Assembly: GCF_900108335.1 (NCBI RefSeq)
Contig: NZ_FNVT01000006.1
Location: 248,001-312,000, forward strand
DNA length: 64,000 nt
Direction of reading: 5' to 3'
DNA from: Nonomuraea solani
Lineage (GTDB): Bacteria > Actinomycetota > Actinomycetes > Streptosporangiales > Streptosporangiaceae
Shown: positions 17,846 to 25,725 of the stretch, in pieces
Numbering within the stretch: the first letter of the stretch is position 1
How the letters are laid out: every line of letters starts with the position of its first letter
Translations under genes and position numbers: made by a program
The notes under the pieces: generated by a model
What the model saw: only the letters and a program-made list of their open reading frames with translations
What the model was told of the DNA's origin: nothing
Database searches by the model: none

Positions 17846-18421
17846 ATGAGCACCGTGGTGATGCACAACGTGGTGTCGGTGGACGGCTTCATCGCCAACG
17901 ACAAGGACGAGATCGGCCCGCTGTTCGACTGGTACGGCAACGGCGACGTCCCGGTCGGCGGTTTCGGCGCGAAGGTCACGCGGGCCTCGGCCGACTACAT
18001 CCAGCCGATGTTGGACGGCATCGGCGTGCTGGTGGTCGGCCGGCACGTGTTCGACATGACCAACGGCTGGGAGGGAACGCCCCCGTCGGGCGACCACATC
18101 GTCGTGGTCTCGCACCGGCCCAGGCCCGAAGGCTGGCACCCCGACGCGCCGTACCACTTCGTCAACGGGGTGGCGGAGGCGATCGCGAAGGCCAAGGAGC
18201 TCGCGGGCGACCGCAAGGTCGGCGTGGCGGCGGGCGACATCGGCGGCCAGGCCCTCGCCCTCGGCCTGGTGGACGAGGTGGCGATGGACGTCGTGCCGGT
18301 GGTCTTCGGCTCGGGCAAGCGCTACTTCGGCTCGGTCGACGCCCAGCACCTGCTGGAGGACCCGCACGTGGTGATCCAGGGCAAGCGAGTGCTCCACCTG
18401 GTCTATCGCGTCCGCCGCTAG
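17846..18421 (+). CDS. Dihydrofolate reductase/RibD C-terminal family protein
   Basis: A 191-residue protein. It opens with VVMHNVVSVDGFIAND, followed by VLVVGRHVFDMTNGWEG and KVGVAAGDIGGQALALGLVDEVAMDVVPVVFGSGKRYF, the ordered signatures of the RibD C-terminal (YyaP/YwjB) family, an NADPH-dependent reductase fold. The substrate is unknown; many paralogues exist in actinomycetes. The ribosome binding site is GGGAG. A strong terminator follows (18479-18511). Confidence 0.9.
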   Translation: MSTVVMHNVVSVDGFIANDKDEIGPLFDWYGNGDVPVGGFGAKVTRASADYIQPMLDGIGVLVVGRHVFDMTNGWEGTPPSGDHIVVVSHRPRPEGWHPDAPYHFVNGVAEAIAKAKELAGDRKVGVAAGDIGGQALALGLVDEVAMDVVPVVFGSGKRYFGSVDAQHLLEDPHVVIQGKRVLHLVYRVRR

Positions 18422-18478
18422 CCCGGCATTCCGCGCGTCACCGACTGTGCGGAAACGAGGCGACTGACCCCTTCCGAG

Positions 18479-18511
18479 ATCCGGTGCGCCACCCGGCGCG
18501 CCGGATTTTTT
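18479..18511 (+). terminator. Strong Rho-independent terminator
   Basis: ATCCGG-T-GCGCC pairs with GGCGC-G-CCGGAT across an ACCC loop, a 12-bp stem with one wobble, followed by six T. It separates the DHFR-like gene from the RHH operon. Confidence 0.85.
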
Positions 18512-18541
18512 GTGCCCGGACGCATGGCGTCGCGGTGACGC

Positions 18542-18577
18542 TTGCGATGACGTCATCATGGTGTCATAGTGACGTCA
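18542..18577 (+). promoter_or_regulatory. Leaderless promoter with two TGACGTCA boxes
   Basis: The -35 is TTGCGA (18542-18547), the spacer 17 bp, the -10 CATAGT (18565-18570), and the ATG starts 6 nt later at 18577. TGACGTCA occurs at 18548-18555 (inside a perfect 12-bp palindrome) and at 18570-18577, 22 bp apart, with a third GTCAT between them (18562-18566). The boxes overlap the spacer, the end of the -10 and the start codon, as expected for an RHH autorepressor. Confidence 0.65.
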
Positions 18578-19095
18578 TGGACCTTGCGCCGTATGTCGAT
18601 CACCTCCGCCGCGAACTCGCGGTCGCCGCCGCGGCGGGCGGTGAGGACGCTCGCGCGATGGGCGAGCGGCTCGCCGCGACGCTTGAGTCGGCCACCCGGC
18701 TCGCGCTCCTGGAGGCACTGTCCGCCGCCGCGGACGAAATCACCCGCGACCTCGCGCCGGGCTCGGTCGAGGTCCGGCTGCGCGGCCGCGACCCCGGTTT
18801 CGTCGTGACGCCCCCGCCGACCGGCGGGTCGTTCGAGGCGGAACCCGAACGGGCGAGCCCGCCGGCGCCGCCACCGCCGGACACCGACGAGGGCGGCACG
18901 TCCCGGATCTCGCTCCGGGTCCCCGAGCACCTCAAGCCGCGCATCGAGGAGGCGGCCGCCAGAGACGGGCTCTCGGTCAACGCCTGGCTGGTCCGCGCCG
19001 TCTCCTCCGCGCTCGACCCCGGTGAGCAGGCGGGCCGCCGCAGGGGCGCGGCCCAGCAGCAGACCGGCAAGCGCTACAGCGGCTGGGTGCGCTGA
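18577..19095 (+). CDS. Ribbon-helix-helix (HicB/Arc-like) regulator
   Basis: A 172-residue protein with a C-terminal RHH DNA-binding motif at about 108-145: SRISLRVPEHLKPRIEEAAARDGLSVNAWLVRAVSSAL. The N-terminal half (DLAPYVDHLRRELAVAAAAGGEDARAMGERLAATLESATRLALLEALSAAADEITRDL) is helical, with a Pro-rich linker between. HicB-type proteins are often labelled antitoxins, but no toxin is next to it; instead it leads a DUF4097-ABC exporter operon, so a transcriptional role is more likely. Its stop overlaps the next ATG (TGATG). Confidence 0.85.
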   Translation: MDLAPYVDHLRRELAVAAAAGGEDARAMGERLAATLESATRLALLEALSAAADEITRDLAPGSVEVRLRGRDPGFVVTPPPTGGSFEAEPERASPPAPPPPDTDEGGTSRISLRVPEHLKPRIEEAAARDGLSVNAWLVRAVSSALDPGEQAGRRRGAAQQQTGKRYSGWVR

Positions 19096-20042
19096 TGACC
19101 AAGCCAACGACCATGCCGTCCCACGACGAAGGGCCCGTCATGCCGACCTTCGACACCCCCGAACCCATCGTCGTCGTCATCGATCTGGCGACGGCCACCG
19201 TCCGGCTCAACGCGAGCGACCGCGCCGACACCGTCGTCGACGTCCGCCCGAGCGACGAGTCCAACGACGCCGACGTACAGGCCGCCCGGCACGTCCACGT
19301 CGACCACGCCGACGGCAGGCTCCTGGTGCGGGCCGACAGGGAGCAGCCGGCCTCCGGCTGGGGCCTGTCGTTCGACCTGCTCGTGGAGTCGCCCGCGAAC
19401 TGGGCGAAGTCGCTGCTGCTCGGCGGGCCCGGCTCGGTCGACGTCACGATCGACCTGCCGTCGGGCTCCCGCCTGGACGCCAAGAACGCGGGCAGCCTGC
19501 GCTGCCGGGGGCCGCTGGGCGAGGTGAAGTTCAGCACCTCGTACGGCGACATCCGGGTCGAGCAGGCCGGCCGGCTGCGCGTGAAGACCACCTACGGCGA
19601 CATCTCGGTCACCCGCTCGTCCGGCCACGCCGAGGTCACCACCACCCACGGCGACATCCGCGTCGGCGAGATCGACGGCACGGCGGTGGTCACGAACTCC
19701 CATGGCGACCTCCGCATCGGCGAGGTCACCGGCGAGCTGCGGGTGAACACCTCCTACGGCGACATCACCATCGACCGCGCCCTGGCCGGCGTCGCCGCCA
19801 AGACGGCGTACGGCGACGTGCGGATCGACGAGGTGGTGTCCGGCTCGATCGTCATGGAGACCACGGGCGGCGGCCTGGACCTGGGCATCCGCGAGGGCAC
19901 CGCCGCCTGGCTGGACGTGAGCTCGCAGCACGGCACCGTCGACGTCTCCCTGGACTCCACCGAGGGCCCCGGCGAGTCCGACGACGTCGTCGAGGTGCGC
20001 GCCCACACCGCCCACGGCGACATCACCATCCACCGTTCCTGA
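19095..20042 (+). CDS. DUF4097 beta-strand repeat protein
   Basis: A 315-residue protein made mostly of short beta repeats with the motif T-x-Y/H-G-D-I-x-V: STSYGDIRV, KTTYGDISV, TTTHGDIRV, TNSHGDLRI, NTSYGDITI, KTAYGDVRI, HTAHGDITI. This is the DUF4097 (DUF4098/adhesin-like) solenoid. There is no signal peptide or membrane segment, so it is cytoplasmic. It is translationally coupled to the RHH gene and followed by the ABC exporter after 12 bp. The family commonly accompanies regulators and exporters; its role is unknown. Confidence 0.88.
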   Translation: MTKPTTMPSHDEGPVMPTFDTPEPIVVVIDLATATVRLNASDRADTVVDVRPSDESNDADVQAARHVHVDHADGRLLVRADREQPASGWGLSFDLLVESPANWAKSLLLGGPGSVDVTIDLPSGSRLDAKNAGSLRCRGPLGEVKFSTSYGDIRVEQAGRLRVKTTYGDISVTRSSGHAEVTTTHGDIRVGEIDGTAVVTNSHGDLRIGEVTGELRVNTSYGDITIDRALAGVAAKTAYGDVRIDEVVSGSIVMETTGGGLDLGIREGTAAWLDVSSQHGTVDVSLDSTEGPGESDDVVEVRAHTAHGDITIHRS

Positions 20043-20054
20043 GGGAGAGCTGTC

Positions 20055-21020
20055 ATGTCAGACGCGATCATGGCCGAGGGCCTGGTCAAGAAGTACGGCG
20101 ACGTGGTCGCCCTCGACGGGATGGACCTCAGGGTCCCCCAGGGCACGGTGTTCGGGCTGCTCGGCCCGAACGGCGCCGGCAAGACCACCACCGTGCGCAT
20201 CCTGACCACGTTACTGAAACCGGACGCCGGGCACGCCAGGGTGGCCGGGTTCGACGTCGTACGCGACGCGAGCCGGCTGCGCGCCCACATCGGCGCCTCC
20301 GGCCAGTATGCCGCCGTGGACGACCACCTCACCGGCGCCGAGAACCTGGAGATGGTCGGCCGCCTCTACCACCTGGGCACCAGGCGCGCCAAGCAGCGGG
20401 CCCGCGAGCTGCTGGAGCGCTTCGACCTGACCGAGGCCGGCGACCGCCCGGTGCGGGGCTACTCCGGCGGCATGCGGCGCCGGCTCGACCTGGCCGGCGC
20501 GCTGGTCGTCAACCCGCCGGTGCTGTTCCTCGACGAGCCCACCACCGGCCTGGACCCGCGGGCCAGGGCGAGCCTGTGGGACGTCATCGCCGAGCTGGTC
20601 ATGGGCGGCACGACGGTGCTGCTCACCACCCAGTACATGGAGGAGGCCGACCGGCTCGCCGACCGCATCGCGGTGGTCGACCACGGCCGGGTGATCGCGC
20701 TCGGCACCGCCGACCAGCTCAAGGCGCAGGTCGGCGGCGACCGCATCGAGCTGTCGGTGACGAACGCGGCCGACCTGGAGGCCGCCTCGCGGATGCTCGC
20801 GCCGCTGGCCGTGGGCGACCTGCAGAGCGACCCGGCCGCGCTGCGCATGACGATCCCGGTCGCCGGCGGCGCGACCGCACTGACCAAGGCGCTCGGTCAC
20901 CTGGCCGCCGAGCGGATCACCGTACGGGATGCCGGGCTGCGCCGGCCGACCCTGGACGACGTGTTCCTGGCCCTCACGGGACACGAGGCCGACGAGAAGG
21001 TCAAGGAGACCGTCCGATGA
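20055..21020 (+). CDS. ABC exporter ATPase, DrrA-like
   Basis: A 321-residue ATPase. Walker A GPNGAGKTT (about 37-45), signature YSGGMRRRLDLAGAL (about 136-150), Walker B LFLDEPTTGLDPRAR, and the H-loop region LTTQYMEEADRLAD all match the DrrA family of multidrug/lipid exporters. The C-terminal regulatory region ends TLDDVFLALTGHEADE, the family's typical CREEM-like end. It pairs with the permease that overlaps its stop (ATGA). DrrA/DrrB pairs export hydrophobic drugs or lipids; the substrate here is unknown. Confidence 0.93.
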   Translation: MSDAIMAEGLVKKYGDVVALDGMDLRVPQGTVFGLLGPNGAGKTTTVRILTTLLKPDAGHARVAGFDVVRDASRLRAHIGASGQYAAVDDHLTGAENLEMVGRLYHLGTRRAKQRARELLERFDLTEAGDRPVRGYSGGMRRRLDLAGALVVNPPVLFLDEPTTGLDPRARASLWDVIAELVMGGTTVLLTTQYMEEADRLADRIAVVDHGRVIALGTADQLKAQVGGDRIELSVTNAADLEAASRMLAPLAVGDLQSDPAALRMTIPVAGGATALTKALGHLAAERITVRDAGLRRPTLDDVFLALTGHEADEKVKETVR

Positions 21021-21820
21021 ACGCCCTGCAGATCGCCGTCAGCGACGGCCTGACGATCACCAAGCGCAACGCGCTGAAGATCCGGCGAGCACCCGACTTG
21101 CTGGGCGGCGTGGTCATGCTGCCGATCGTGTTCGTGGTGCTGTTCACCTACGTCTTCGGCAGCATGATCGAGCTGCCCGGCATGTCCTACGCGGAGTACA
21201 TGCTGCCCGGCATCTTCGTCATGACGATCACCACGAGCGCGCAGATCACCGGCTACACCCTCACCCAGGATCTGCAGAAGGGCATCTTCGACCGGTTTCG
21301 CACCCTGCCGATGTCGCCCTCGGCGGTGCTGACCGGCCAGACCGTCGCCGACCTGATCATGAACGTGACCAGCATCGTCACGATGACGCTGGTCGGGCTG
21401 CTGGTCGGGTGGCGCATCCACTCCTCGCCGCTGGAAGCGCTGCTGGGCTTCGCGCTGCTGCTGCTGTTCGCGTACGCGTTCTCCTGGGTGACGGCGACGG
21501 TCGCGCTGGCCCTGCGCACGCCCGAGGTGTTCAACAACATCGCCACCCTCGTGTCGCTGCCGCTGACGTTCCTGTCCAACGCCTTCGTGGACAGCGCGCG
21601 CCTGCCCGGGCCGCTGAAGCCGATCGCCGAATGGAACCCGGTCTCCACGCTCATCCAGGCCACCCGCGAGCTGTTCGGCAACACCAGCGCGGCCATGCCG
21701 GCGCCCACCGCCTGGCCGCTCCAGCACGCGGTGCCGGTGTCGCTGCTGTGGTCGGTCGTGCTCCTGGTCGTGTTCGTGCCGCTGGCCACGCGGCTGTACA
21801 AGAGGACCGTCAGCCGATGA
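21017..21820 (+). CDS. ABC-2 type exporter permease, DrrB-like
   Basis: A 267-residue membrane protein with six hydrophobic segments. DrrB/ABC-2 hallmarks include PDLLGGVVMLPIVFVVLFTYVFG, GYTLTQDLQKGIFDRFRTLPMSPSAVLTGQ, and LPLTFLSNAFVDSARLPGPLKPIAEWNPVS. The start overlaps the ATPase stop. The 3' end overlaps the next ATG (ATGA), so four genes from RHH to DUF1707 run as one unit. Confidence 0.93.
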   Translation: MNALQIAVSDGLTITKRNALKIRRAPDLLGGVVMLPIVFVVLFTYVFGSMIELPGMSYAEYMLPGIFVMTITTSAQITGYTLTQDLQKGIFDRFRTLPMSPSAVLTGQTVADLIMNVTSIVTMTLVGLLVGWRIHSSPLEALLGFALLLLFAYAFSWVTATVALALRTPEVFNNIATLVSLPLTFLSNAFVDSARLPGPLKPIAEWNPVSTLIQATRELFGNTSAAMPAPTAWPLQHAVPVSLLWSVVLLVVFVPLATRLYKRTVSR

Positions 21821-22332
21821 ACGCCGCCGATCGGGAGCGGGCGGTGGAGCTGGTCCAGCAGGCGTACGCGGACGGCCGGCTCGACCCGGCCGAGCTGGAG
21901 CAGCGGCTCGAACTGGCGCTCACCGCCGCCTCGTCCCAGGAGCTGGCGCCGATCCTCGCCGACCTGCCGCCGGAGTCACGGGACGAGGTGGTGGAGATCG
22001 GTTCCACCGGTGGGCCCGTCACGCGGACGGGCGACTGGCACGTCCCGCGCCACCTGCGCGTCGAGTCCGAGTACGGCAGAGTGCGGCTCGACCTGTCCGA
22101 GGCCCTCATCCGGCACGCGGAGATCGACATCGAGCTCATGCTCGCGTACGGCGGCGCCAAGATCATCCTGCCCGCCGGCGCGAGCGCGAACGCCGACCGG
22201 GTGCGCATCGGGTGGGGCCGCGTGATCTGCAGGACGGCGGGCCGCCCGCGTCCGGGCGGGCTGCACGTGCGGATCACCGGCGAGCTGGCCCACGGCCGCC
22301 TGATCGTCCGCAACGCGCGTCAGTCCAGGTGA
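21817..22332 (+). CDS. DUF1707 protein ending the exporter operon
   Basis: A 171-residue protein. DUF1707 occupies residues 1-50 (NAADRERAVELVQQAYADGRLDPAELEQRLELALTAAS), then a beta-rich part (LRVESEYGRVRLDLSEALI...IDIELMLAYGGAKIILPAGASANADRVRIGWGRV). It is the second DUF1707 gene within 5 kb but is diverged from the one at 17152. The start is coupled to the permease stop. Its last 13 bp overlap the convergent beta-helix gene. Confidence 0.85.
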   Translation: MNAADRERAVELVQQAYADGRLDPAELEQRLELALTAASSQELAPILADLPPESRDEVVEIGSTGGPVTRTGDWHVPRHLRVESEYGRVRLDLSEALIRHAEIDIELMLAYGGAKIILPAGASANADRVRIGWGRVICRTAGRPRPGGLHVRITGELAHGRLIVRNARQSR

Positions 22333-23972
22333 AGGCGGGCGCGCTGGGCCGCGTACAGGTCGGCGACCCGGGGGCGGGTGCCGTGGCCGATGAGCAGGTT
22401 CTCCAGGTCGCCGGTGAAGTCGGGGGTCAGCTCGCTGGCCGTCCCCGAGGGGCCCTGCACCCCGACGGTGAGACTGCGCGGCGCGACGTCCGCGATGGTG
22501 ATCGCGTACGGGCTGTCGCTGGTGATGCGGATGTTCCAGTGCGCGATCCGCGCCCCGAACAGCGGGCCCGAGGCCGCTGAGCCGCCGACGCGGCCGTTGT
22601 TGACCAGCGTGATGTCGGTACGCGCACTCTCGAACGGCAACGCCCGATGTGAGTCGAACGTTCCCTCCGCCATCCGGCCGCGCCGCCACACGTTGCCGGA
22701 CGACAGCCCCTCCAGGTTGAGGCCGTGATGAACGGCTCCCGCCGGGACGGGCACGGTGAACGCCTCGATCTCGAAGTCCTCCACGAGGTTGTCGTGCGAC
22801 TGCATCCGGCAGGCGAAACTGTGGTGCGCGGACCGGCCGCCGACCGCGACGCGCGTCAGGGTGTTCGACTTGGCGGTGGTGAAGCCGAAGCCGAGATCGC
22901 AGTTCAGCACGCGCACATCCCTGGCCCAGCAGTCGTGGACGGCCTGGAAGCACACGCCGTTCGAGCCCGGATGCCGGTTGTGGGCGGTCATCGGCACCAC
23001 GTCGTTGCTGATCGTCAGGTCCTCGACGCCGCTGTCGTGCACGGTGGGACCGGGGGCGCGGAGGCGGGCGGGCCAGCCGGGGCGCAGGTCGTACCTGATC
23101 GGCTGGGCCAGCCTGACGAGACGGGGGCCGAGCACGGCCTCGACGCGCACCGGCCACTGGAGGAGCGCGTACTGCACGTACTGGCCGCCCGACCCGGTGA
23201 CGAGCTGGGGCGCGCGGCGCGGCCAGTCGTACGTCCGGGTGCCCGGAATGTCGCCCGCCAGGTGCATCAGCAGCGTCGCGTCCGGCGGATTGTCGCATTC
23301 GAGCACGACCAGGTCGCCCGCGCGGAGTTCGCCCGTGTCGGACACCAGCAGCGTGCGCTGGCCGCGCGAGGCCGCGCCGACCTCGGCGAGCGTGTCGCCG
23401 AGCAGCCAGCCCTCGGTGCCCGCGTAGTCCTCGGCCTCGGAGCGGGCGCGCCGCTCGGCCGCCATGAACCAGATCTGGCCGCCGGTCCATGACCAGCGGC
23501 TGTTGCCGTTCGACTGCCTGGCGGGCCGGTAGCCGTCGTCCAGCGTGCGCGTGAAGCGCAGGACGGTCGCGTCGCGGCCGGCGCCGCGCAGGACCACGTT
23601 CGACCAGTGCATGAACACCGGCGACGAGAGCAGGTAGGTGCCACGTGGCACCAGCACCGCGCCGCCGCCGCGTTCACCGGCGGTGCGGACGGCCGCGTTG
23701 AAGGCGGCGGCGCAGTCGGTCGTCCCGTCCGCGCGGGCGCCGAAGTCCGTCACCTTCGCCACCACGCGGGGGCGCGGCGGCCGGGCCCCGAGCCGGTGGC
23801 CGGCCCGCGCGACGTCGGGCACCAGCGGATGCCCGCCCTCCGCCGTCGCCCACTCCTCCAGCAGCGCCATTGACGTGTCGCCGGGACGGGCGGCCACGGG
23901 CTGGGGAAGCGCCGGTACGGCGGCCACGCCGCCGATCAGCGCCCGGCGGCTCAGCGTTAAAGGGTCCGGCAT
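22320..23972 (-). CDS. Tat-exported right-handed beta-helix protein (pectate lyase-like fold)
   Basis: A 550-residue exported protein. The N terminus LSRRALIGGVAAVPALPQPVAA has a twin-arginine signal. VTDFGARADGTTDCAAAFNAAVRTAGERGGGAVLVPRGTYLLSS is the standard first coil of pectate-lyase-superfamily-3/GH28-like proteins. Later coils repeat Asn/Asp-Val patterns (VEDLTISNDVV, VRVLNCDLGFGF, VEDFEIEAF). No catalytic set is certain. The ATG at 23972 is chosen because -35 TTGACT, a 16-bp spacer, -10 TAAGCC and then 8 nt lead to it; longer starts at 23996 or 24008 overlap that promoter. It probably binds or cuts a polysaccharide; the substrate is unknown. Confidence 0.82.
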   Translation of the reverse strand: MPDPLTLSRRALIGGVAAVPALPQPVAARPGDTSMALLEEWATAEGGHPLVPDVARAGHRLGARPPRPRVVAKVTDFGARADGTTDCAAAFNAAVRTAGERGGGAVLVPRGTYLLSSPVFMHWSNVVLRGAGRDATVLRFTRTLDDGYRPARQSNGNSRWSWTGGQIWFMAAERRARSEAEDYAGTEGWLLGDTLAEVGAASRGQRTLLVSDTGELRAGDLVVLECDNPPDATLLMHLAGDIPGTRTYDWPRRAPQLVTGSGGQYVQYALLQWPVRVEAVLGPRLVRLAQPIRYDLRPGWPARLRAPGPTVHDSGVEDLTISNDVVPMTAHNRHPGSNGVCFQAVHDCWARDVRVLNCDLGFGFTTAKSNTLTRVAVGGRSAHHSFACRMQSHDNLVEDFEIEAFTVPVPAGAVHHGLNLEGLSSGNVWRRGRMAEGTFDSHRALPFESARTDITLVNNGRVGGSAASGPLFGARIAHWNIRITSDSPYAITIADVAPRSLTVGVQGPSGTASELTPDFTGDLENLLIGHGTRPRVADLYAAQRARLHLD

Positions 23973-23980
23973 ACATCGGA

Positions 23981-24008
23981 GGCTTACATCGGACATCTTG
24001 CCAGTCAA
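23981..24008 (-). promoter_or_regulatory. Promoter of the beta-helix gene
   Basis: TTGACT (24008-24003), 16-bp spacer, TAAGCC (23986-23981), then 8 nt to the ATG: a near-leaderless transcript. Confidence 0.5.
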
Positions 24009-24198
24009 GAGTCTTCGCCCTCAGATGCCGATGATCCATCGGATGACTTGGCATCGCAATCGGCTGAACGGCCTACTTCCCAGGTCGGAGATCGCCGGCC
24101 GGATCTCAGGGTCCCCGTAGGTGGCTCCTCCGATGCCTGACCGCCCTGTCATGGCCGATCTTGATGCGGCGGGAAACGAAACCCATCGGAGGAGCACC

Positions 24199-24741
24199 AT
24201 GAAGGCAAGACGCGCCACGGCGATCGTCCTGGCAGGGCTGATCGTGTCGATGCCGGCCGCACCGGCCCTGGCGGACGCCGGCCCACGTGAGCCCGACTGG
24301 CAGGCGCTGCTCGACAAGGTCGTCGACAGCGGCGCGGTCGCCGCGATCGCCGAAGTCCGCGACGGCGGCAAGACCTGGCGCGGTGCCAGCGGCAAGACGC
24401 GCATGGGCGGCGGCGAGGCGGCCACCGCGGACGGGCGGTTCCGGATCGGCAGCGTGACCAAGTCGTTCACCGCGGCCGTGGTGCTCCAACTGGTGGGAGA
24501 GGGCGAACTGAGCCTGTCCGACAGCGTGGGCTCCGGCGTCACGGTCAGGCACCTGCTCCAGCACACCAGCGGAATCCCCGAGTACAGCACGAAGATGTTC
24601 GACAAATGGGGCATTCCCAAGGAGCGCTTCCGCACCTGGTCGGCCCGTGAGCTGGTGGCGAAGACGAAGGGCCTGCCCCGGGAGTTTCGCCCCGGCACCG
24701 AGTTCGGCTACTCCAACACCAACTACCTACAGCCTCCTTAG
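24199..24741 (+). pseudogene. Serine beta-lactamase/DD-peptidase-family protein, 5' fragment
   Basis: A 180-residue truncated serine hydrolase. The ATG at 24199 has GGAGGAG upstream, and a signal peptide follows (AIVLAGLIVSMPAAPALA). The catalytic SxxK motif is intact (SVTK, Ser85-Lys88) and so is the YSN motif (Tyr171), but the frame breaks right after YSNTNY into LQPP-stop. The third motif and the C terminus lie 4 kb away at 28729-28926. Measured against the intact relative at 61641-62822, where these landmarks are about 139 residues apart, some 400 bp of the gene is missing. If translated, the product could not form the active fold. Confidence 0.85.
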
Positions 24742-24774
24742 CAGACCAGGAGCGACCTGGCCAAACACAAGACA

Positions 24775-24813
24775 AAGCCCCAGCTCACGGCCTAAACCGC
24801 GAGTCTGGGGCTT
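24775..24813 (+). terminator. Strong hairpin terminator
   Basis: AAGCCCCAG (24775-24783) pairs with CTGGGGCTT (24805-24813), followed by CTTGTTGTT. It stops read-through from the broken hydrolase gene, or marks the end of a lost gene. Confidence 0.75.
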
Positions 24814-24842
24814 CTTGTTGTTCAGGGTTGATCTCGGGAGTT

Positions 24843-24871
24843 GTCAGCACGGGTGCTGACGTTGTGCTGAC
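24843..24871. repeat. GTCAGCAC inverted repeat plus third copy
   Basis: GTCAGCAC-GG-GTGCTGAC is a perfect 18-bp palindrome (24843-24860); a further GTGCTGAC lies at 24864-24871. It may be a recombinase or regulator site from the element's past. Confidence 0.6.
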
Positions 24872-24929
24872 CCCTTCTGGTGGGGCCTTGATCGCAGGTA
24901 TTGACGCCGGTCGTGCGAGCGTTCAGGCT

Positions 24930-24953
24930 CGCAAGTGCGCAAGGAGTCGCAAG
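24930..24953 (+). promoter_or_regulatory. CGCAAG iterons, islet promoter 1
   Basis: CGCAAG occurs three times (24930-24935, 24938-24943, 24948-24953), directly after the -10 of the promoter for the 83-aa gene. It is repeated in the other islet promoter (26590-26609). Confidence 0.55.
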
Positions 24954-24974
24954 CCCCAAACGTAGGAGACCATC

Positions 24975-25226
24975 ATGGCGCTAGCGTTCTACGGTAAGGA
25001 CCCCAATAACCCGGGCAACAACTGCCCGGCCGTCTTCAGGGATCCCGTCACGGGTGACTTCTTCTTCCAGGGCGCGACCGTAACGGACCCGGAGATCCTC
25101 GCGTGGGTCAACGACAAGAGCCCGATTCTGGACAGCGAATCGGTTGTGCGCCTTCCGGCGCGCATGATCGAGATCATCATGGAGGCGTGCCGTGGCGGAC
25201 TTCAGCGAACTCCTGGCGACGTGTGA
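24975..25226 (+). CDS. Small islet protein, unknown (83 aa)
   Basis: An 83-residue soluble protein (MALAFYGKDPNNPGNNCPAV...DPVTGDFFFQGATVTDPEILAWVNDKSPILDSESVVRLPARMIEIIMEA). I do not recognise a named domain. A strong ribosome binding site (GGAG) and a promoter precede it. Its end overlaps the DUF6879 start by 35 bp, so the two are coupled, and it appears to be a fixed partner of DUF6879/Scr1 sets. Role unknown. Confidence 0.75.
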   Translation: MALAFYGKDPNNPGNNCPAVFRDPVTGDFFFQGATVTDPEILAWVNDKSPILDSESVVRLPARMIEIIMEACRGGLQRTPGDV

Positions 25227-25692
25227 GCGCACTGCGTACAAACTGGAGATGCGCGACCAGTACATGACCGGCGACCCTGGCTATCTGGCCTGGGAAGCTG
25301 GTGATGTCGATGAGGCTGTCCGCCAGTATTCGGGCTGGACAGCCACAGCACAGGCCGCTGTCACGCGCGGTGTGGCCATGCATCGGGTCCGCATCGTGTC
25401 GGAACCTGTCAGCACCTACATCGCCTTCGAGCACGCGGTTACTCCCGGCGTCAATCTGTCCGCCGGGGAGGCGATCAGGTGGCTTCCTCGGCGTTTGGCG
25501 TCTGACCTGGCTCTGCCAGGAAACGACGTGTGGATCTTCGATGACAGGTTGGTTCAGTTCTGTCATTTCGCCGGGGATGGCGCGTGGGTCTCCAACGACG
25601 AAACCGATAACGCGACCACGGTGAAACTCTGTGCTGCCGCCTTCGCGGCGGCATGGGAACGGGCGACCGATCATTCGGAGTATCGGATCTGA
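25192..25692 (+). CDS. DUF6879-family protein
   Basis: A 166-residue protein. Signature stretches are FSELLATCERTAYKLEMRDQYM, FHRV-like AMHRVRIVSEPVSTYIAFE, EAIRWLPRRLASDLALPGNDVWIFDDRLVQFCHFAGDG, and a helical end. DUF6879 proteins usually lie next to XRE/DUF397 or Scr1 regulators in actinomycetes and have no proven activity. The start is a GTG with GGAGG 6 nt upstream, inside the preceding gene. Confidence 0.82.
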   Translation: MADFSELLATCERTAYKLEMRDQYMTGDPGYLAWEAGDVDEAVRQYSGWTATAQAAVTRGVAMHRVRIVSEPVSTYIAFEHAVTPGVNLSAGEAIRWLPRRLASDLALPGNDVWIFDDRLVQFCHFAGDGAWVSNDETDNATTVKLCAAAFAAAWERATDHSEYRI

Positions 25693-25725
25693 GTGCGCTG
25701 CTGATCACACCGGTTTCATAGATCC

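Larger units (their letters stand above)
24742..24974 (+). promoter_or_regulatory. Left end of the islet: terminator, inverted repeats, promoter
   Basis: No gene. It holds the 24775-24813 terminator, a GTCAGCAC repeat cluster (24843-24871), a promoter (-35 TTGACG at 24901-24906, 17-bp spacer, weak -10 CAGGCT at 24924-24929) and CGCAAG iterons (24930-24953). Confidence 0.5.

Noticed and set aside
18577-19095. HicB-like protein considered as half of a toxin-antitoxin system
   Set aside because: No small HicA-type toxin is adjacent; the operon partner is a DUF4097/ABC exporter set.
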